Source of the DNA: Xylocopa sonorina
Lineage: Eukaryota; Arthropoda; Insecta; Hymenoptera; Apidae
DNA length: 64,000 bases
Assembly (NCBI RefSeq): GCF_050948175.1
Contig: NC_135199.1
Coordinates: 11,908,501-11,972,500, forward strand
Direction of reading: 5' to 3'
Shown: piece by piece, positions 38,675-50,756 of the stretch
Position numbering within the stretch: the first letter of the stretch is position 1
Layout of the letters: every line of letters begins with the position of its first letter
The notes under the pieces: model-generated
Database searches by the model: none
Told to the model about the DNA's origin: nothing
What the model saw: the letters and a program-made list of their open reading frames with translations, nothing else
Position numbers and translations under genes: made by a program

Positions 38675-40243
38675 GTTCGTGCTTCCGCTCTATCGCACCC
38701 GCCGTCCCCCAACCGTTTCTTCGCTCGCTCCTCTCTTTACGCCCCCGTGATCCAGCACGATGGTGGTTACGTGGATGTATCCCAGCCCTCCGCGGACCTT
38801 TCTCCTCGTCTCCGTCACGCTTTCTCGCTCGCGCTCGGCACCGTTTGCTAGCTTTCCTTATCCCCGTTACACTTTCTCCAACGGTGTTGTTGCTGTTCCC
38901 CGTACGACGCTGCTACGCTCTATCCTCCGCCGCTGTCTTTCGCACGGCGGACCGTTTGGCTTTTCCCACCCCCGTGAAGCCAGGATTCGGTTCTCCGTAG
39001 AAATCGAGGGCTGCCAGCCGGAGCTCTCTATACGCTGTCACGGTGTTTCTTTCTCCGTCAACATAGGGAGAGGCGTACCGTACGCTCGATAGCGTTTGAT
39101 CGCCCGTATTGGACGGACTCGCACAGCCCGTATTCGACGCTCGCTACCAGCCCGGACGAGTGAAAATAAATTGGGTGAGGCGATGAGAGACGCGGCGGCG
39201 GTACGCTCCGAGACCGAACGATGGACGCTGCTTACGCGAGGGTGGCGTACACAGCGTTTCACGTGTTCGCTTGTTATTGAATACGACAGATTTCAGGACT
39301 CGTTTTTCTCTATTTTCCCCTCCCTTATTTGTAGAAACGAGACGAGTCGTCCAAATAAAACCGTGGAAATTTTTGAGACATCTATTTCTAGTTATCATTA
39401 ATAATGCATGGGAAAATGCGAGCAACGTATCGCGTCATTCACGTTTATTAATTTGCATAATTTATCGAACGTCCGAACCAGCGCAACTGGTATTCTGAAT
39501 ATTAAACAGGGATTACACGCTTTCTTTCATGCGACCGGGAATTTTATAAATACTATCCCACCAATATATTTTCCTGCGTAATTTTTCCAAATCGAGACCG
39601 CAACGATCGAGCACGCTCCGCTGTCCGCGAAGGTTAATCGATTAATTTGCCTCGATTCGCGGCCGATATTTCGCACGCGTCAATTTCATTTTTCACTCGT
39701 CGTATCCACCGCGGACATTATCTCTGACTATTCAATTCGTATCGGGAGAATAAAACGAAAACTCCGAAACAGGCGCATTATCGTATCCCCATCTACGCAA
39801 TCGCTCTACGCTTTTAAAAACCGGCAAAAAACCAGCAGGGCGAACGGACGAAGCTCTCGCGAGCGATCCTCGCTCGGCTCGTCTTCGTCGAAGTAAGCGG
39901 CGATGCGGAGGCGCCTGCTCGTCACCGGAGGCGATCGAAATGAAAGATTCAAAGTGTAGAGCGGCTCGAAAGAGTGACGAGTGATCGGCTCGCGCAGGGT
40001 GCACCACGTGCCACGGGGAGGCGTACGCGAATCGAATTGAATGCGAGCCTCTCGAACCTCGGCGGGACGTGCACGGCCTACGAGTCCTGCCTGGAAATCG
40101 GTGAAAATCCGTGCTCCGTCCAGCCGGATTCCGTGCGTCGATCCTTCCGCGGCCATCGTCGGGCTCGCATCACGCCGCGTACGATGGTCTCGCTACGCTC
40201 CGGTAAACAGGAAACGGTGTACAACTACCTGCTGGAACTATTT

Positions 40244-40268
40244 ATTTGCATCACTGTCCAATTTGCAT
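40244..40268 (+). promoter_or_regulatory. Tandem POU octamers
   Basis: Two exact ATTTGCAT motifs at 40244-40251 and 40261-40268, 17 bases apart and in the same orientation. A further copy lies at 39451-39458. Confidence 0.45.
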
Positions 40269-40334
40269 AGCTAAATTATTCGCATCCAATTTATTTTCAT
40301 CGAGATAATGAGTAGTTTACGATTAAGATGATTA

Positions 40335-40355
40335 TCTCTCTCTCTCTCTCTCTCT
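40335..40355 (+). repeat. (CT)n microsatellite
   Basis: Ten CT units followed by six Ts. Confidence 0.95.
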
Positions 40356-41360
40356 TTTTTCGTTTCTATTAAGCGATAACCTGTTTAATATTTCATTGAC
40401 GCGATAAGCATTTCCGGTTACCGCGAATAGATTAGGATACGATGAGGGTACGCGAGCGCGTCGATTGGGTCGCGTTCGATTCACCTGCGCCTGGCGATAA
40501 TCGGATGGAAACTGATGATTTCGCTGAGATCGAGGCGGGAGAGGTTAAGGAGGCTTGTTCGCGGTTTGCTGGAAGCAATTTGTCTCCGGTCTCGATAGGA
40601 GGAGTATCGTGTAATCGTGCGTGCTACGTGCCGGAAGAACCTCGAACCTAATCAATTCGTTGGAAAAGTCTGTTAAATTAGTTTTGTTCACCGTTTGGTG
40701 ATCGATCATTGGCATTTAATAATTACGCGTAGAGCCTGGGACTTGTTAACAATCGTCCCAAGTATAAGATTCCATTGGGAAGAAGCCGAAGCGAGCTTTA
40801 AGAAACTGCATGGAACGTTCTCGTCGATTTCTTCTACGAAGGACCAAATAGAGCAGCGCCTAACGTAGAGAATCCTTACTGCACACGCGTTCCAACTATC
40901 CTCGTATATCTTCCGCGACAAGGTACACCCATGAAAAGTCGGCGTTAAGACACGAAGCCGGCCGTATTTCCCGCTATCGTATCAACCTCGAATGGCAACA
41001 AATCGCGCGATAATGGGGGACCTTTCCCCGTAACGCGACGCGTCTGAGAGCAGCGCGGCGCGATGTCCGTTGCACAATATAATAAGTCGAGGTGATCGCG
41101 GGCGCGTATAGTAAGCGCGCGCGTATTTCAAGCGTCCCGGGGTACCGAGGCATAAAATAGCGGCGCGAAACGCGATCGTTTCGAACGGCAGCCCACCGGG
41201 TGTATCTTTGGCACAAAGTTGATAGCGAAATTCTCGCGTGCCGAGGCGTTCCCAATTACGAGGAACAAGATGTAGCGACGCGGATCGCGGGCAACGGCGG
41301 AATTAACACTTACCGGGGCCGGTCAGAACGTGGCGCTCGCGCTGGAGAAACATCAAAGCG

Positions 41361-41395
41361 CTCTTACCTGTAACAATTAGAAATATGATTTTTAT
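41361..41395 (-). other. Candidate recursive splice site (juxtaposed acceptor and donor)
   Basis: On the minus strand TTTCTAATTGTTACAG is followed directly by GTAAGAG. The upstream half has a CTAAT branch-point-like element and a U-rich tract ending in CAG. The downstream half is a consensus donor. Such zero-length exons, or ratchet points, are known in very long introns of Drosophila developmental genes such as Ubx. Orientation matches Antp. Confidence 0.35.
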
Positions 41396-41412
41396 TAATT
41401 AGCGCCGAACGG

Positions 41413-41431
41413 GTTGGCCGCCGCGGCCAAC
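41413..41431. repeat. Perfect GC palindrome flanked by TTAATTA sites
   Basis: GTTGGCCG, CCG, CGGCCAAC: 8-bp arms with a 3-base spacer. TTAATTA lies on the left (about 41394-41402) and TTAATTAA on the right (about 41446-41454), so the homeodomain-type sites are arranged nearly symmetrically. It is about 45 bases from the ratchet-like splice motif at 41368. Confidence 0.8.
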
Positions 41432-43262
41432 GGGCCGCCGCTCGAATTAATTAACAACGCGGATATATATCGCGGTAGAGGCGATCGCGTACGCGAGCTA
41501 TTAAAGAATACGCGGCCGTTATAAATATTAATCGACCGCCGTGTTCGGCAAAATTTCGCCGGCTATTATCGCGTGCGCCGCGCGTTAATTACTTGTTTGC
41601 CGGTGCTCCGAATTCCCGTATATCCCGTCGCTGCCTACGCGGCGTTTACGTTAATTGATCGTCAAATGCGTGACTGCGTCCACTAGTTACGATCCCGGAA
41701 CCGTTGCCCCGACTCCTGTTAATTGAAAAGTGCGAACGTCTCGGTGGTTCTGCTCGACCGGGAAGAATGATGGAGTCCCCGAATAGCTGGCGAGGTACGC
41801 GTTCGAGACGAATCGTTCGTCGCTGCTTTCGGCATTTCACAGGTAGACGGATGCTACTCGACTTTATACTGAGTTCGCGCAATGCTCGTACCGCGATATC
41901 GCTGCGTAAGTCTCGCCCACGCGTGTTCAACTTTGGTTTACGTTTCAGAGCGTCGTGGGCGTAGTTGCGAGCGTATCGCTCCTGCCCTGTTATCTTGTTA
42001 CCAAACTGACCATCATCCCTAGCTCTGCGTAGCGTCAGTCTTCGTTCGAGTTATCGAAGTCTCCCGAAATTAGCCTCCTCGGGAGGTGTCCCACGCCAGG
42101 TCAGGTACGGCAAATGTAACGATTCGTGAACGTTAATCGTTTTGGTCCTCCAAGGGTCCAATTTGGCTGCGCTCCATCCGAACACAATTTCACAGGATCC
42201 AGTATATATAGCACCGAGATCCGTACGCGTGGAAATGTAACATTTTACCAGGCAATCTTGCACGCGACAGGAGCAAAGAAAGTGTCCGAGTGCGCATCAT
42301 CGTCTCGCGAGGAAGAGACAGCTGTCGTCGCCTCGTGTTCAGGCTCCGGCTGTCGCGATCTCGAGCCGCGATCAACGCGGGCAAATTGCGCGACGATCAA
42401 TTCTAATTAGCGGTCGCGACCGTTTCAACGGGACCAAGTTAATACGGCTAATAAATAAGCCAGGCTGATGCAACGTATTGGACGGTGTTAACGCGGCGGC
42501 GCTATTTCCGGCCGGGACGCCGCTCGGTGACGGAGAACGGCCGCGCGAAGATTTAAAGGGTGGCCGAAAAAGCGTGAAGTTTTCGGGGTGGCCGCGTAAT
42601 CGTGGCGCGGATCGCGGGAAATTAACGGGACCGTCGAGCTCCGCGGCGTCGTAGTCGCGGGTTTCGCAACGCTAGGCCTGCCGCAACGGAAGTTCCTGCG
42701 CGCACCAGCCGCGGCGAGACCACGAGGGGAACGAGAGAGGAGCATCAGACAACGGGCAGCGGCCGTGAAACAAAGTAGCAGCCGCTGCCCGTGTAATTGG
42801 ACTCGGTGGGAAGGACGACGATGCTCCCTTTAAGAAACTGCCAGACCGTTCTGGTCCCCCTCTACCTCGACCGCTAATCCAGACTTTTAATCGGGGCTCC
42901 CTCACCGAGAATAAAGGTTGTCGCGGTGGTCTCCTCGAGAGAGGAAAGTGTCCGCGTGCACTGCTTCGAAAACGTAAACTTGTACGCAGTGATTATCGAA
43001 GATATTAAACGATTTTTCGAAGTAATTCCAAAGGCGTGAGAAAAAAGCGGACGTTACATCGAGGAAAAAATAAATATAACCCCGGATCCTTCGAGTAAAC
43101 CAACCACTGGACAAAGTCAATAAATTAACTTGTACGCGCGTATTTACCAGCTCGACCATACCAGCGGTGAGATTATCTTGGCGCAAATGGCGTCTGCGGT
43201 ATGGTGACCGTCAAAACGGCAGCTGACTGTTCACTCGTCGAGTCGCTCGATTGTATACTGAT

Positions 43263-43300
43263 AGAGAGAGAGAGAGAGAAAGAGAGAGAGAGCGAGAGAG
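43263..43300 (+). repeat. (GA)n microsatellite
   Basis: About 38 bases of GA repeat with two interruptions, 680 bases from the heat-shock-type palindrome. Confidence 0.95.
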
Positions 43301-43980
43301 ATCGAAGGGAAGAGGGGAAGAGGGTGCGAGGAGCAGAAAGAGCAGGGCCAACGAGCTTCGGGCAGATCGTCGAGGAGCGCTCGGTCTCGCAGACACGCAC
43401 CGAAGCGGATCCCTCCGGCAATCAGTGACCTCTTCCTCCTACTTCTTTGGAGGCCGGTCGTATCTCACGATCGTAGATAGGTTCGGTAGTGGTCCGCAAA
43501 TGGTCGACGCTTGCGTGAGCGTGTGCCACCAGAACTACGTGACCCAGTTCGCTGATGAACCGCGTGATATCCGCGTGGACTGTCCGAGGGTTCGCGTTCC
43601 TTCGATCCTCGGTCCCCTTTCGTGGACAGTCGAGACTCGACGCTGCGCTGTCCGTCTTCCCTCTCTTCCCTTTGTCTCCTCCCTCTTTTTAACGATGACG
43701 CGATTTTCGGACCGGTGGACAATTATCCCGCGCAATTATACGTACTCCCTTTTGGCGAACGAATCGGAGCACAATTGGTAACGAGTTAGCCGGATGACGG
43801 GGCTCCCTTGTCCTTTATCGCTTCTCAGCAGTTTCAGCGTAGAAAAGGACCGAGGCACCATAACCTCTTTTTCACGCTTTTAATTGCGACCCTTAACGAC
43901 AACTTTCGACTCTTCGAGTGGCCCATTCGTTACGTCGTTTCCGCGAGGAACGTTGCACCGTTTCATCCGACATCGGCGGT

Positions 43981-44006
43981 TTCTGGAACGCGTTAGCGTT
44001 CCAGAA
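43981..44006. repeat. 26-bp perfect palindrome with two heat-shock-type dyads
   Basis: Arms of 11 bases (TTCTGGAACGC at 43981-43991 and its complement at 43996-44006) around a 4-base GTTA spacer. Each arm contains a TTCNNGAA unit (43981-43988 and 43999-44006), the core dyad bound by heat-shock factor. Confidence 0.85.
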
Positions 44007-46947
44007 TTACCTCGAGGGAGCTGAAAAAGCGAACCGTCTAAACAACTATCCGCTCCGACTCGTCGAACCTGCAACTACCTCGGGCTCTCCGGGCAGGAAC
44101 ACGCAACGGATTCTCCTGTATACGTAGAGGCATCCGGCATGCTATAACCAAGACCAGTTAACCGTGGTACGAGCTCCAAGGCAGCGACTCGACACCGGGT
44201 CGTCCTGAAATCGAACCTACAGCGAAGAGCTGGACACGGTCCGCCGGTCTGGAAGCCGGAAGGCCGCGCGCGGCTCGGACGTGGAGGAATATCGCGAAAG
44301 ACAGGCGGCGAGGCTCGTTTCCCCGTGGCTGATCGTGGACGTCTACGCGAGCGAGTAGTTAAGGGGCGAGGAGGGTGGCAGGAGGGGGAGAAATTCAACC
44401 CCGACAGAGGCGAACTCTCTGGCGGGAGTAGCCCGGAGAGAAGTTTCGGTCGGAGAGCGTGACGGGGGTGGAACGAAGGGTGGCATGCCACGAACGGAAC
44501 GACGACGAAGGAGGAGCGGAGAACGAGGGAGAAATAGAGCGAGGGGGAGAGCGAGAGGGTGGAAGGGGCGGAAGAGAGACGGTGACGCTGCGGCGGCTAA
44601 AGGGGGCGCGAGGGGATGAGCCAGAGTTGGAGCGATGGCAGAGTATTGATTTAGTGGGTTTCACCGTCTCCTTCTATTTGTCCCTCTCGTTCTACATCTC
44701 CGCGTCTCCGGCGTCTCTGCACGGGCACCGAGGGCGCATCGGATCTCTCGTTGTTTCAGGGCTTCGATTTCTTGCCTTTCGGGCTACATGCCCCGAGCAC
44801 TCTGCCCACCCCTCGGCTGCCCTCTTTTTTTTCCACTGCTTCTTGTCTCGTTCGAGGGAAAACGGTCCGGTCTCGAATGGAAATTGCTCCAATTGAGACC
44901 GAGAGACGAAGTAGGTGTTCCTCGGTCCCAGTTTTTTCCTCTTTTTCCCTTTTTAGCGACGACGATGCTGTTTTCTTTAGTCGCAGGATGTCGCCTCTTT
45001 TTTGGAGACCTTCGCTGGAAAGAGACGCGAGATGAAAGGCTGACAGCGTTGGGTGGTCTTCCGGCTCTTCGTGTAATTGTTCAAAGGGCTGCCTTTCCTG
45101 GTTATATTTAATCTATTTTACAATCTTTTGGAATGGTGAAGAAATGCGACGATTTTCCTCCAGGATTCAATAATATTTTTAAACAAAAGCGACGTCGCGA
45201 ATCGATTGGAAATCGTGGACGGTTTCCAACGTTAATCGCGCATAATCCATTCGCCGACGGTTTTCACACGAGCGACCAATAAAATACCGCATACGTATGC
45301 TCGGTATATATGAATCTTCCGAGCGTCGAGCATCTGCACGATCGTCTTCGCGGATCCTCCAAGTCTCTCCCGTGTTTCCGCTTTCAGCACACGTAGCCGT
45401 ACAACGTTCTTCGCTTCGACTCTCTCCCCGTCTCTCTTTCTCCAGCTCGTCTTGAATAAAATAGAGGCCGAGGATTTCCGTGTTGACATCGCTGCCGATC
45501 GCGTCGCACGACTGAACGCGGAGACCGACGAAATCGTCGCAAAGCCTGTTTCCGCCATTTCCCTCGAATAAAATTACCAGCGCAACAACTACGGCGGTCG
45601 ATCGATACGCTCGAAGATAGAAGAAGGAAACCGTGTAAAAACGTCGCGGAACGGTAGATCGACGGATGATAGAAGCTCGAACCAACGCCCATTCGCGGGG
45701 CGCATTCTAATTGCAAGGTCGTCCCGCGCGAAATTTCTTCGACGGCTGGTACCAGCAAATATTGATTCAGTCGCTGACAAATATCCGGCTGGTTTGTTCA
45801 GGTGAACCGTCACCGATCGACGAGGGGCCCGCGTCGACAGACGCGACGCGACGCGCGCGAATCGATCGGGAAAGAAAAAATACAGCCGGCTCGGAAGCGC
45901 GTGGCAATTTCATTGAATTCGAACAATTATCGCGGCAACGCCGCCGCCGCGTCGGCTTCCGCCGGCTCCTCTCGCTTCCGTCCTGTTCGCAATTTTACTT
46001 TCGCTCCTCGACGCGGTGTTGGTTTCCGCGACGCGTGGATGGTGGATCTCATTTTCACGATCGTTTCAGAATCGATCGATGGATTTTTTATTCCGACACG
46101 CGCATTCGAACGCAAAAATTACGAATCGATGAACCGGAGAACAGTTTCATTCGCAAAGTTGAACGCACAAGTAGACACGGAAGACTCGTTGGCGGCAGAA
46201 GCGGAGGATCGTTCTCCTTCAGTTGCGCGAACGAATAAATTTGCATAAAAGGAGAGGTCTACCCCACGTGTTCTACAATGATTAGGAGGCAAGTTCCGAT
46301 CCCGACAAACGGCAGACGCATAATGCACAGGCCGCGTGGCATCATAAAACTGAGTCGTCGACAGCTTAATTACCGTCGTCCCCGATTACCAGCGCAATTA
46401 ATAATCCGATAGTCGCGGCGGTTCGAATCAATTAAACCTCTCGGCGTCGGGACGCGGGACAGAGACGAAAACGCATAAATCGAGAAACATCGACCACCCC
46501 CGTTACCAATCTACGCCGGTGCGAACCTGGAAAAGAGCGCCCACGCGTACACCCACTCACCCCCGATTGCCCCATTGAAAAAGAATACAAATAGACGAAG
46601 AAAAATATGGAAATCCCGTTGTAAGCGCGAAACGAACTAATTAATAATCCTTCGGCTGTAACAACCGCGTAACTGCTTAGGTTACACGGGAAGGGAAACC
46701 GAGATACTATCTCTATATAGTTAAGAGGTGTTTACAAGTTCAGGCAGGGAATCTGTGGGTAAGTGGTAGAGAAGATGGCAGTAAATATTCCTCGGGTGCC
46801 GTGCAACCTCCGTCTCTCCCCTCTTCCACGCAGCCGTTCGCCTCCTCCGCAACCCCCGCCACACGTTTTCCACGGTTTCCTTCCCTCGTCTTCACCCCAC
46901 TGACCCCCCGTTTGGCCCGGTGAGCTAACCGAGCCACTCTTCGCGTC

Positions 46948-47523
46948 GCGGAATTCCAATTTACCCTCTTCGAGGGACTCTTCCGCTTCGATCGACCAGC
47001 CACCGAGCGTTTCAAAACGAAAACATTCAATTCGACGCTGGCCCCCGCCCGTTCCCTCCATTACTCATCCCTTCTCTCCGCGATTAAACTCCCAATACCC
47101 TCGCAGGGAGGGGTGTCACCCTTGTTGCATCGATGGACAATTTGTTCGCCACGGTTTTTCTGTTTCGCTTCGTCGTCGATGGTGTCAGCGTGGTTCGCGA
47201 TGCTGTAACCTTGGTAATTTTCTTATATGAGCAGGATACGCGTACTGCGAATACGGCGGAGAGTGTCTATCGGGGACGAAGGAGATAGAAAAAACTAATA
47301 AGCAAACTTTTTTGATACCACCGGTGATTGTTGTAGCGAGTAATGGAATTTTCTACGCGAGGCGATCGTTTCCGTTTCTCAGCATTCTGCAGGGGGCCTG
47401 TCCCTCTTCCAATCAAAGTTCCTTCCGTGTCACGGAATTTCAATTTACCCTCGTCTCGCGCTCCCACCCCCGTCCCACCCTCGCAGCCCATCGTTCAGAA
47501 GGAAAACATTTCGATTGATTGCG
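46948..47523 (+). repeat. Pair of diverged direct repeats about 484 bases apart
   Basis: Block A pairs CGGAATTCCAATTTACCCTC (46948-46967) with CGGAATTTCAATTTACCCTC (47433-47452). Block B pairs the sequence around GAAAACATTCAATTCGACG (about 47008-47038) with GGAAAACATTTCGATTGATTG (about 47491-47523). The constant offset suggests one ancient tandem duplication or two copies of a dispersed repeat. Confidence 0.5.
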
Positions 47524-49408
47524 TTCCCGTTTGATTCTTTCCTCGTTTCCCAACCATCCCCCTACGTGGAAGGGAAGTAACCACTAAATTGCGTTCAGAA
47601 ACATACCTCTCGTTTCCACGACTCCCACGTATTTACCACGATTTATTCTCATCCTGTCCACTCGTGTTACGCGCTAAAACGATTAAATATTTTCGAATAT
47701 ACTTGAAATTCGCCCATTGAAATATTAAAGCGTACGGAGTTATCGCAAAGCGGCTGGAGGGACGTTAATATCGATCTCGCAATGGGAACGAGAGAAACGC
47801 CTTCCAGCTGAAGAGTTTGGAAGCGCCGAGCACCGTGGTGCGGAGCAGCTGTTGTGACGGGTGTCTTGCCCTCTCGAAAGAGGTTCCCAGTCCCTCTGCT
47901 CGCTTTCCGGCGGCTGATCCTCCCGAGCGAAACTTCCAAAGTCGAATTGGATCATCGCGAAAACATACTCGTCAAAATCGCGACTCGTTTCAATCAACCC
48001 CTCCCAGCAACCACCACCTCTGTCCAACAGGAGTTGCGCAACCGCGAAATTCCTCGCGCAATAAATAGGTTCGAGATAAACCGTGAACGAAACGGACTCG
48101 ATATTTAGCGAGCGACGCGGGAGTCCATAAAAACGGTCAAAGTTTGCGTAGACGGTGAAAAGGGTGGCGCGCGGTATCTTTCTGCTGGAAATGGGAAAAG
48201 AAAGGGGAGAAACGGAGGAAGAGGTGGAGGGACGTTGAATCGCGAAGGGATGGGAAAAAGCGTTGCTGACGGCAGGCTTGGCCGATACGCCGGAAAGAGA
48301 GGGTAGAGAGGAGAAGGACGGCGCTACCGCGTGGACTGGAAATGAAAGAGCCCAACCCCGAACGGGCGATAATTCATTCGTGAACCGAACGAGGCAGCTG
48401 AATCCGGCGTTGCACACGTGCACGGTTTCGTAGAATGGGCGGCGCGTTACGTGGAAACTCGCGGCGCCGACGTGTTTCGCGATTCCAGCCTCGTGATCGT
48501 TGTCTTTTTCTAGTTCCTTCTTTTTTTTCCCACTTTTCGTTTCGTCCTTTTTCTCCGACTTTTGCGTTTGCGACCGATCGTCGTCTCGAGGACGATGAAA
48601 TTTCTTGCGTCGACTAAAGAAAACCGGCGCCACCGGTGAAATTGATTGGATCGGTAACCCTTTCAAATTAGCCGGCGCTGCGTGGATAGTTGGCGCTTTC
48701 GAGGCTGCAGAAACCGCGTATCAAACGGTAACTGGATCAGAAGTACGACGTCTAGGCGCACCAAAGTCTCGGAACAACCGTGGAACTAGAACCGATCCTG
48801 TTTACACGGGGAATCTAAGATGGATTACGGCAAGTAGTCTGCAATTTACGAACCGTGTCGCTGAAAGTACGCCCGGCGATTCTTCATCCTCTCGCCTTCG
48901 ACGCTGAAAACACATTCGCTACTCCGCGCGACCTTACGTCGAACGGTACACCCCAATTTCCCACCGACGCGAGATGACGCGACGTCGAAACGACTTTACG
49001 TGCCAAAGTAGTTCCAAGAGTTCGCAACCAACGTTCCGTTTCGAGAAACAAGAAGTCAAGTCGACCTTAAATTTGAGTATCACCCGGTTAGAGACGATTC
49101 GAACACTGCTATCCGTCCATCGCACGGCGATCTCTGTTCCCCGCTACTATCTCTAAAAACCATTATCCGTGCTTGCTCCGGTTGTTTCACGGAACAGCCA
49201 AGTTCGAAAGGCCAAAAACGCGTGACGATCTCGAACGGTCGAACAGAAGCCCGAAGGATCACTCGCAGAGATCCAGCGGAACTGATCCAGGTCCAACAGT
49301 GGTACCGTTAGACCCTTTAATTTTCTCGTTGGTTCTTTCGAAGGTTTTTCCTGGCTCGACTGTTCGTCTGGTGGGGCAAAAGTGAAACTCGAAGTGCTCC
49401 TTCCCTCA

Positions 49409-49433
49409 CTCTCTCTCTCTCTCTCTCTCTCTC
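49409..49433 (+). repeat. (CT)n microsatellite
   Basis: Twelve CT units with little interruption. Confidence 0.95.
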
Positions 49434-49578
49434 CCTCTTTCTCCCACTGTTATTGTCCTCGTTTTTCCGGCAGCCGGCGAAACTTTAGGGACGTGAAATG
49501 CCTTCACGGCCGCGACCCCCGAGCCAACTTTCACCGCCATAAAAATATAAAAGCCCCGACGGGCTGTGAGAGCGAGCG

Positions 49579-49595
49579 TGCGCGCGCGCGCGCGC
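49579..49595 (+). repeat. Alternating purine-pyrimidine (CG)n run
   Basis: Seventeen bases of TG(CG)n, the classic Z-DNA-prone sequence. Confidence 0.9.
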
Positions 49596-50738
49596 TAGGT
49601 TGCGTGAAACTGTGACGACGCCTGCCCTGAGAGAAGCCGGAAAACCATCGACAATGAACTTCTCCGCCGCGGTTCTCTTTTTCCCTCCGCGAATTTCTCA
49701 CCCCGCTGTTTCGGAATGAGATGCCGGCAGATACGAAACCGAGCGAGAGCGAGCGTTTCACTTTCGCTGCGGGGTTTCGCGTCCAGGAATAGTTCTCGCG
49801 AAGGGGTGCGTAGTGTTTTGACGTTCGAGATCGGTGGGGTGATATCGTTATTACCGTTATTATTGCGCAATTAGTGCGGGCAAGGAAAAAAAGAACGAGG
49901 AACGAAGTTGAAGTATTTAGTTTAGTAACGCGCGAGCGAGTGTAATCGCATACGTGCATCATCTAATTGGGGAATAACAAGGGAAGATGCGCGCACGTGG
50001 AAGATTTCGAGATTATAGAGAACGCGAGTGCAAGCTGTTTCGTGCTGAAGAACCGTGTTAAATGCAGTTGGAGTAGAAGGAAGAAGGAAAGATTTTGCGA
50101 CAGAGTGTACACCGAGAGAACCCACCCCTTCGAGGAGGCAGAACAAGAGGAAAGGGAGTTCCGACCGGCAGCGTAGCCAGCAAAAGGGCGGGCAGTCAGC
50201 GTGAAACGAAAAGGGAGATTTAGATGTCATCCCCTGACGTGCTGCTTTCCTTTTACCCCCTCCAGCTGTCGAGAAACTTGTCCTCCCACCGGCAGGCCCA
50301 ACTGCTCTCCCACGATGACGGACAAAAATGCCGACCAGCCGTTTTGGAAAACTCATCGGCAAAGGGGCTCGTCGAGGGTTGTTTTACGATGTTAAACTAT
50401 AGCTCCCTCTGAACGAAGACATCTATATCGCGTGTCCGTCCACGGGAGAACTGGAAGAACGCCGAGGAGAGATGCTTTTAGATCGGAAGATGGAGATTGG
50501 TGCATCGATTTTCATTTGTTTCGTCGACGATGCGTTGCTCAGAGGGGCGGTGAGGGACGAACGGAAGCAGCGAAAATATCCGCGGGAAACGGTTGGAAAT
50601 TAGAATCGAAAGAAAAAGATGGAATCGAAGCGGAGGCACGCGCCCGTTAAAAATACCAGTTGTCCGAGGAAGACGCGGCGGCGTCAACGGGAAGATGAAT
50701 GCCCCGGAGGTCCCCCCGTGGGCCAGAGGGTGGGTTTT

Positions 50739-50756
50739 ATTTATCGGCCGATAAAT
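50739..50756. repeat. 18-bp perfect palindrome ATTTATCGGCCGATAAAT
   Basis: Fully symmetric with no spacer. It contains two TTATCG/CGATAA half-sites, and its right side overlaps an Exd-Hox octamer (ATAAATCA at 50751-50758). Confidence 0.9.
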
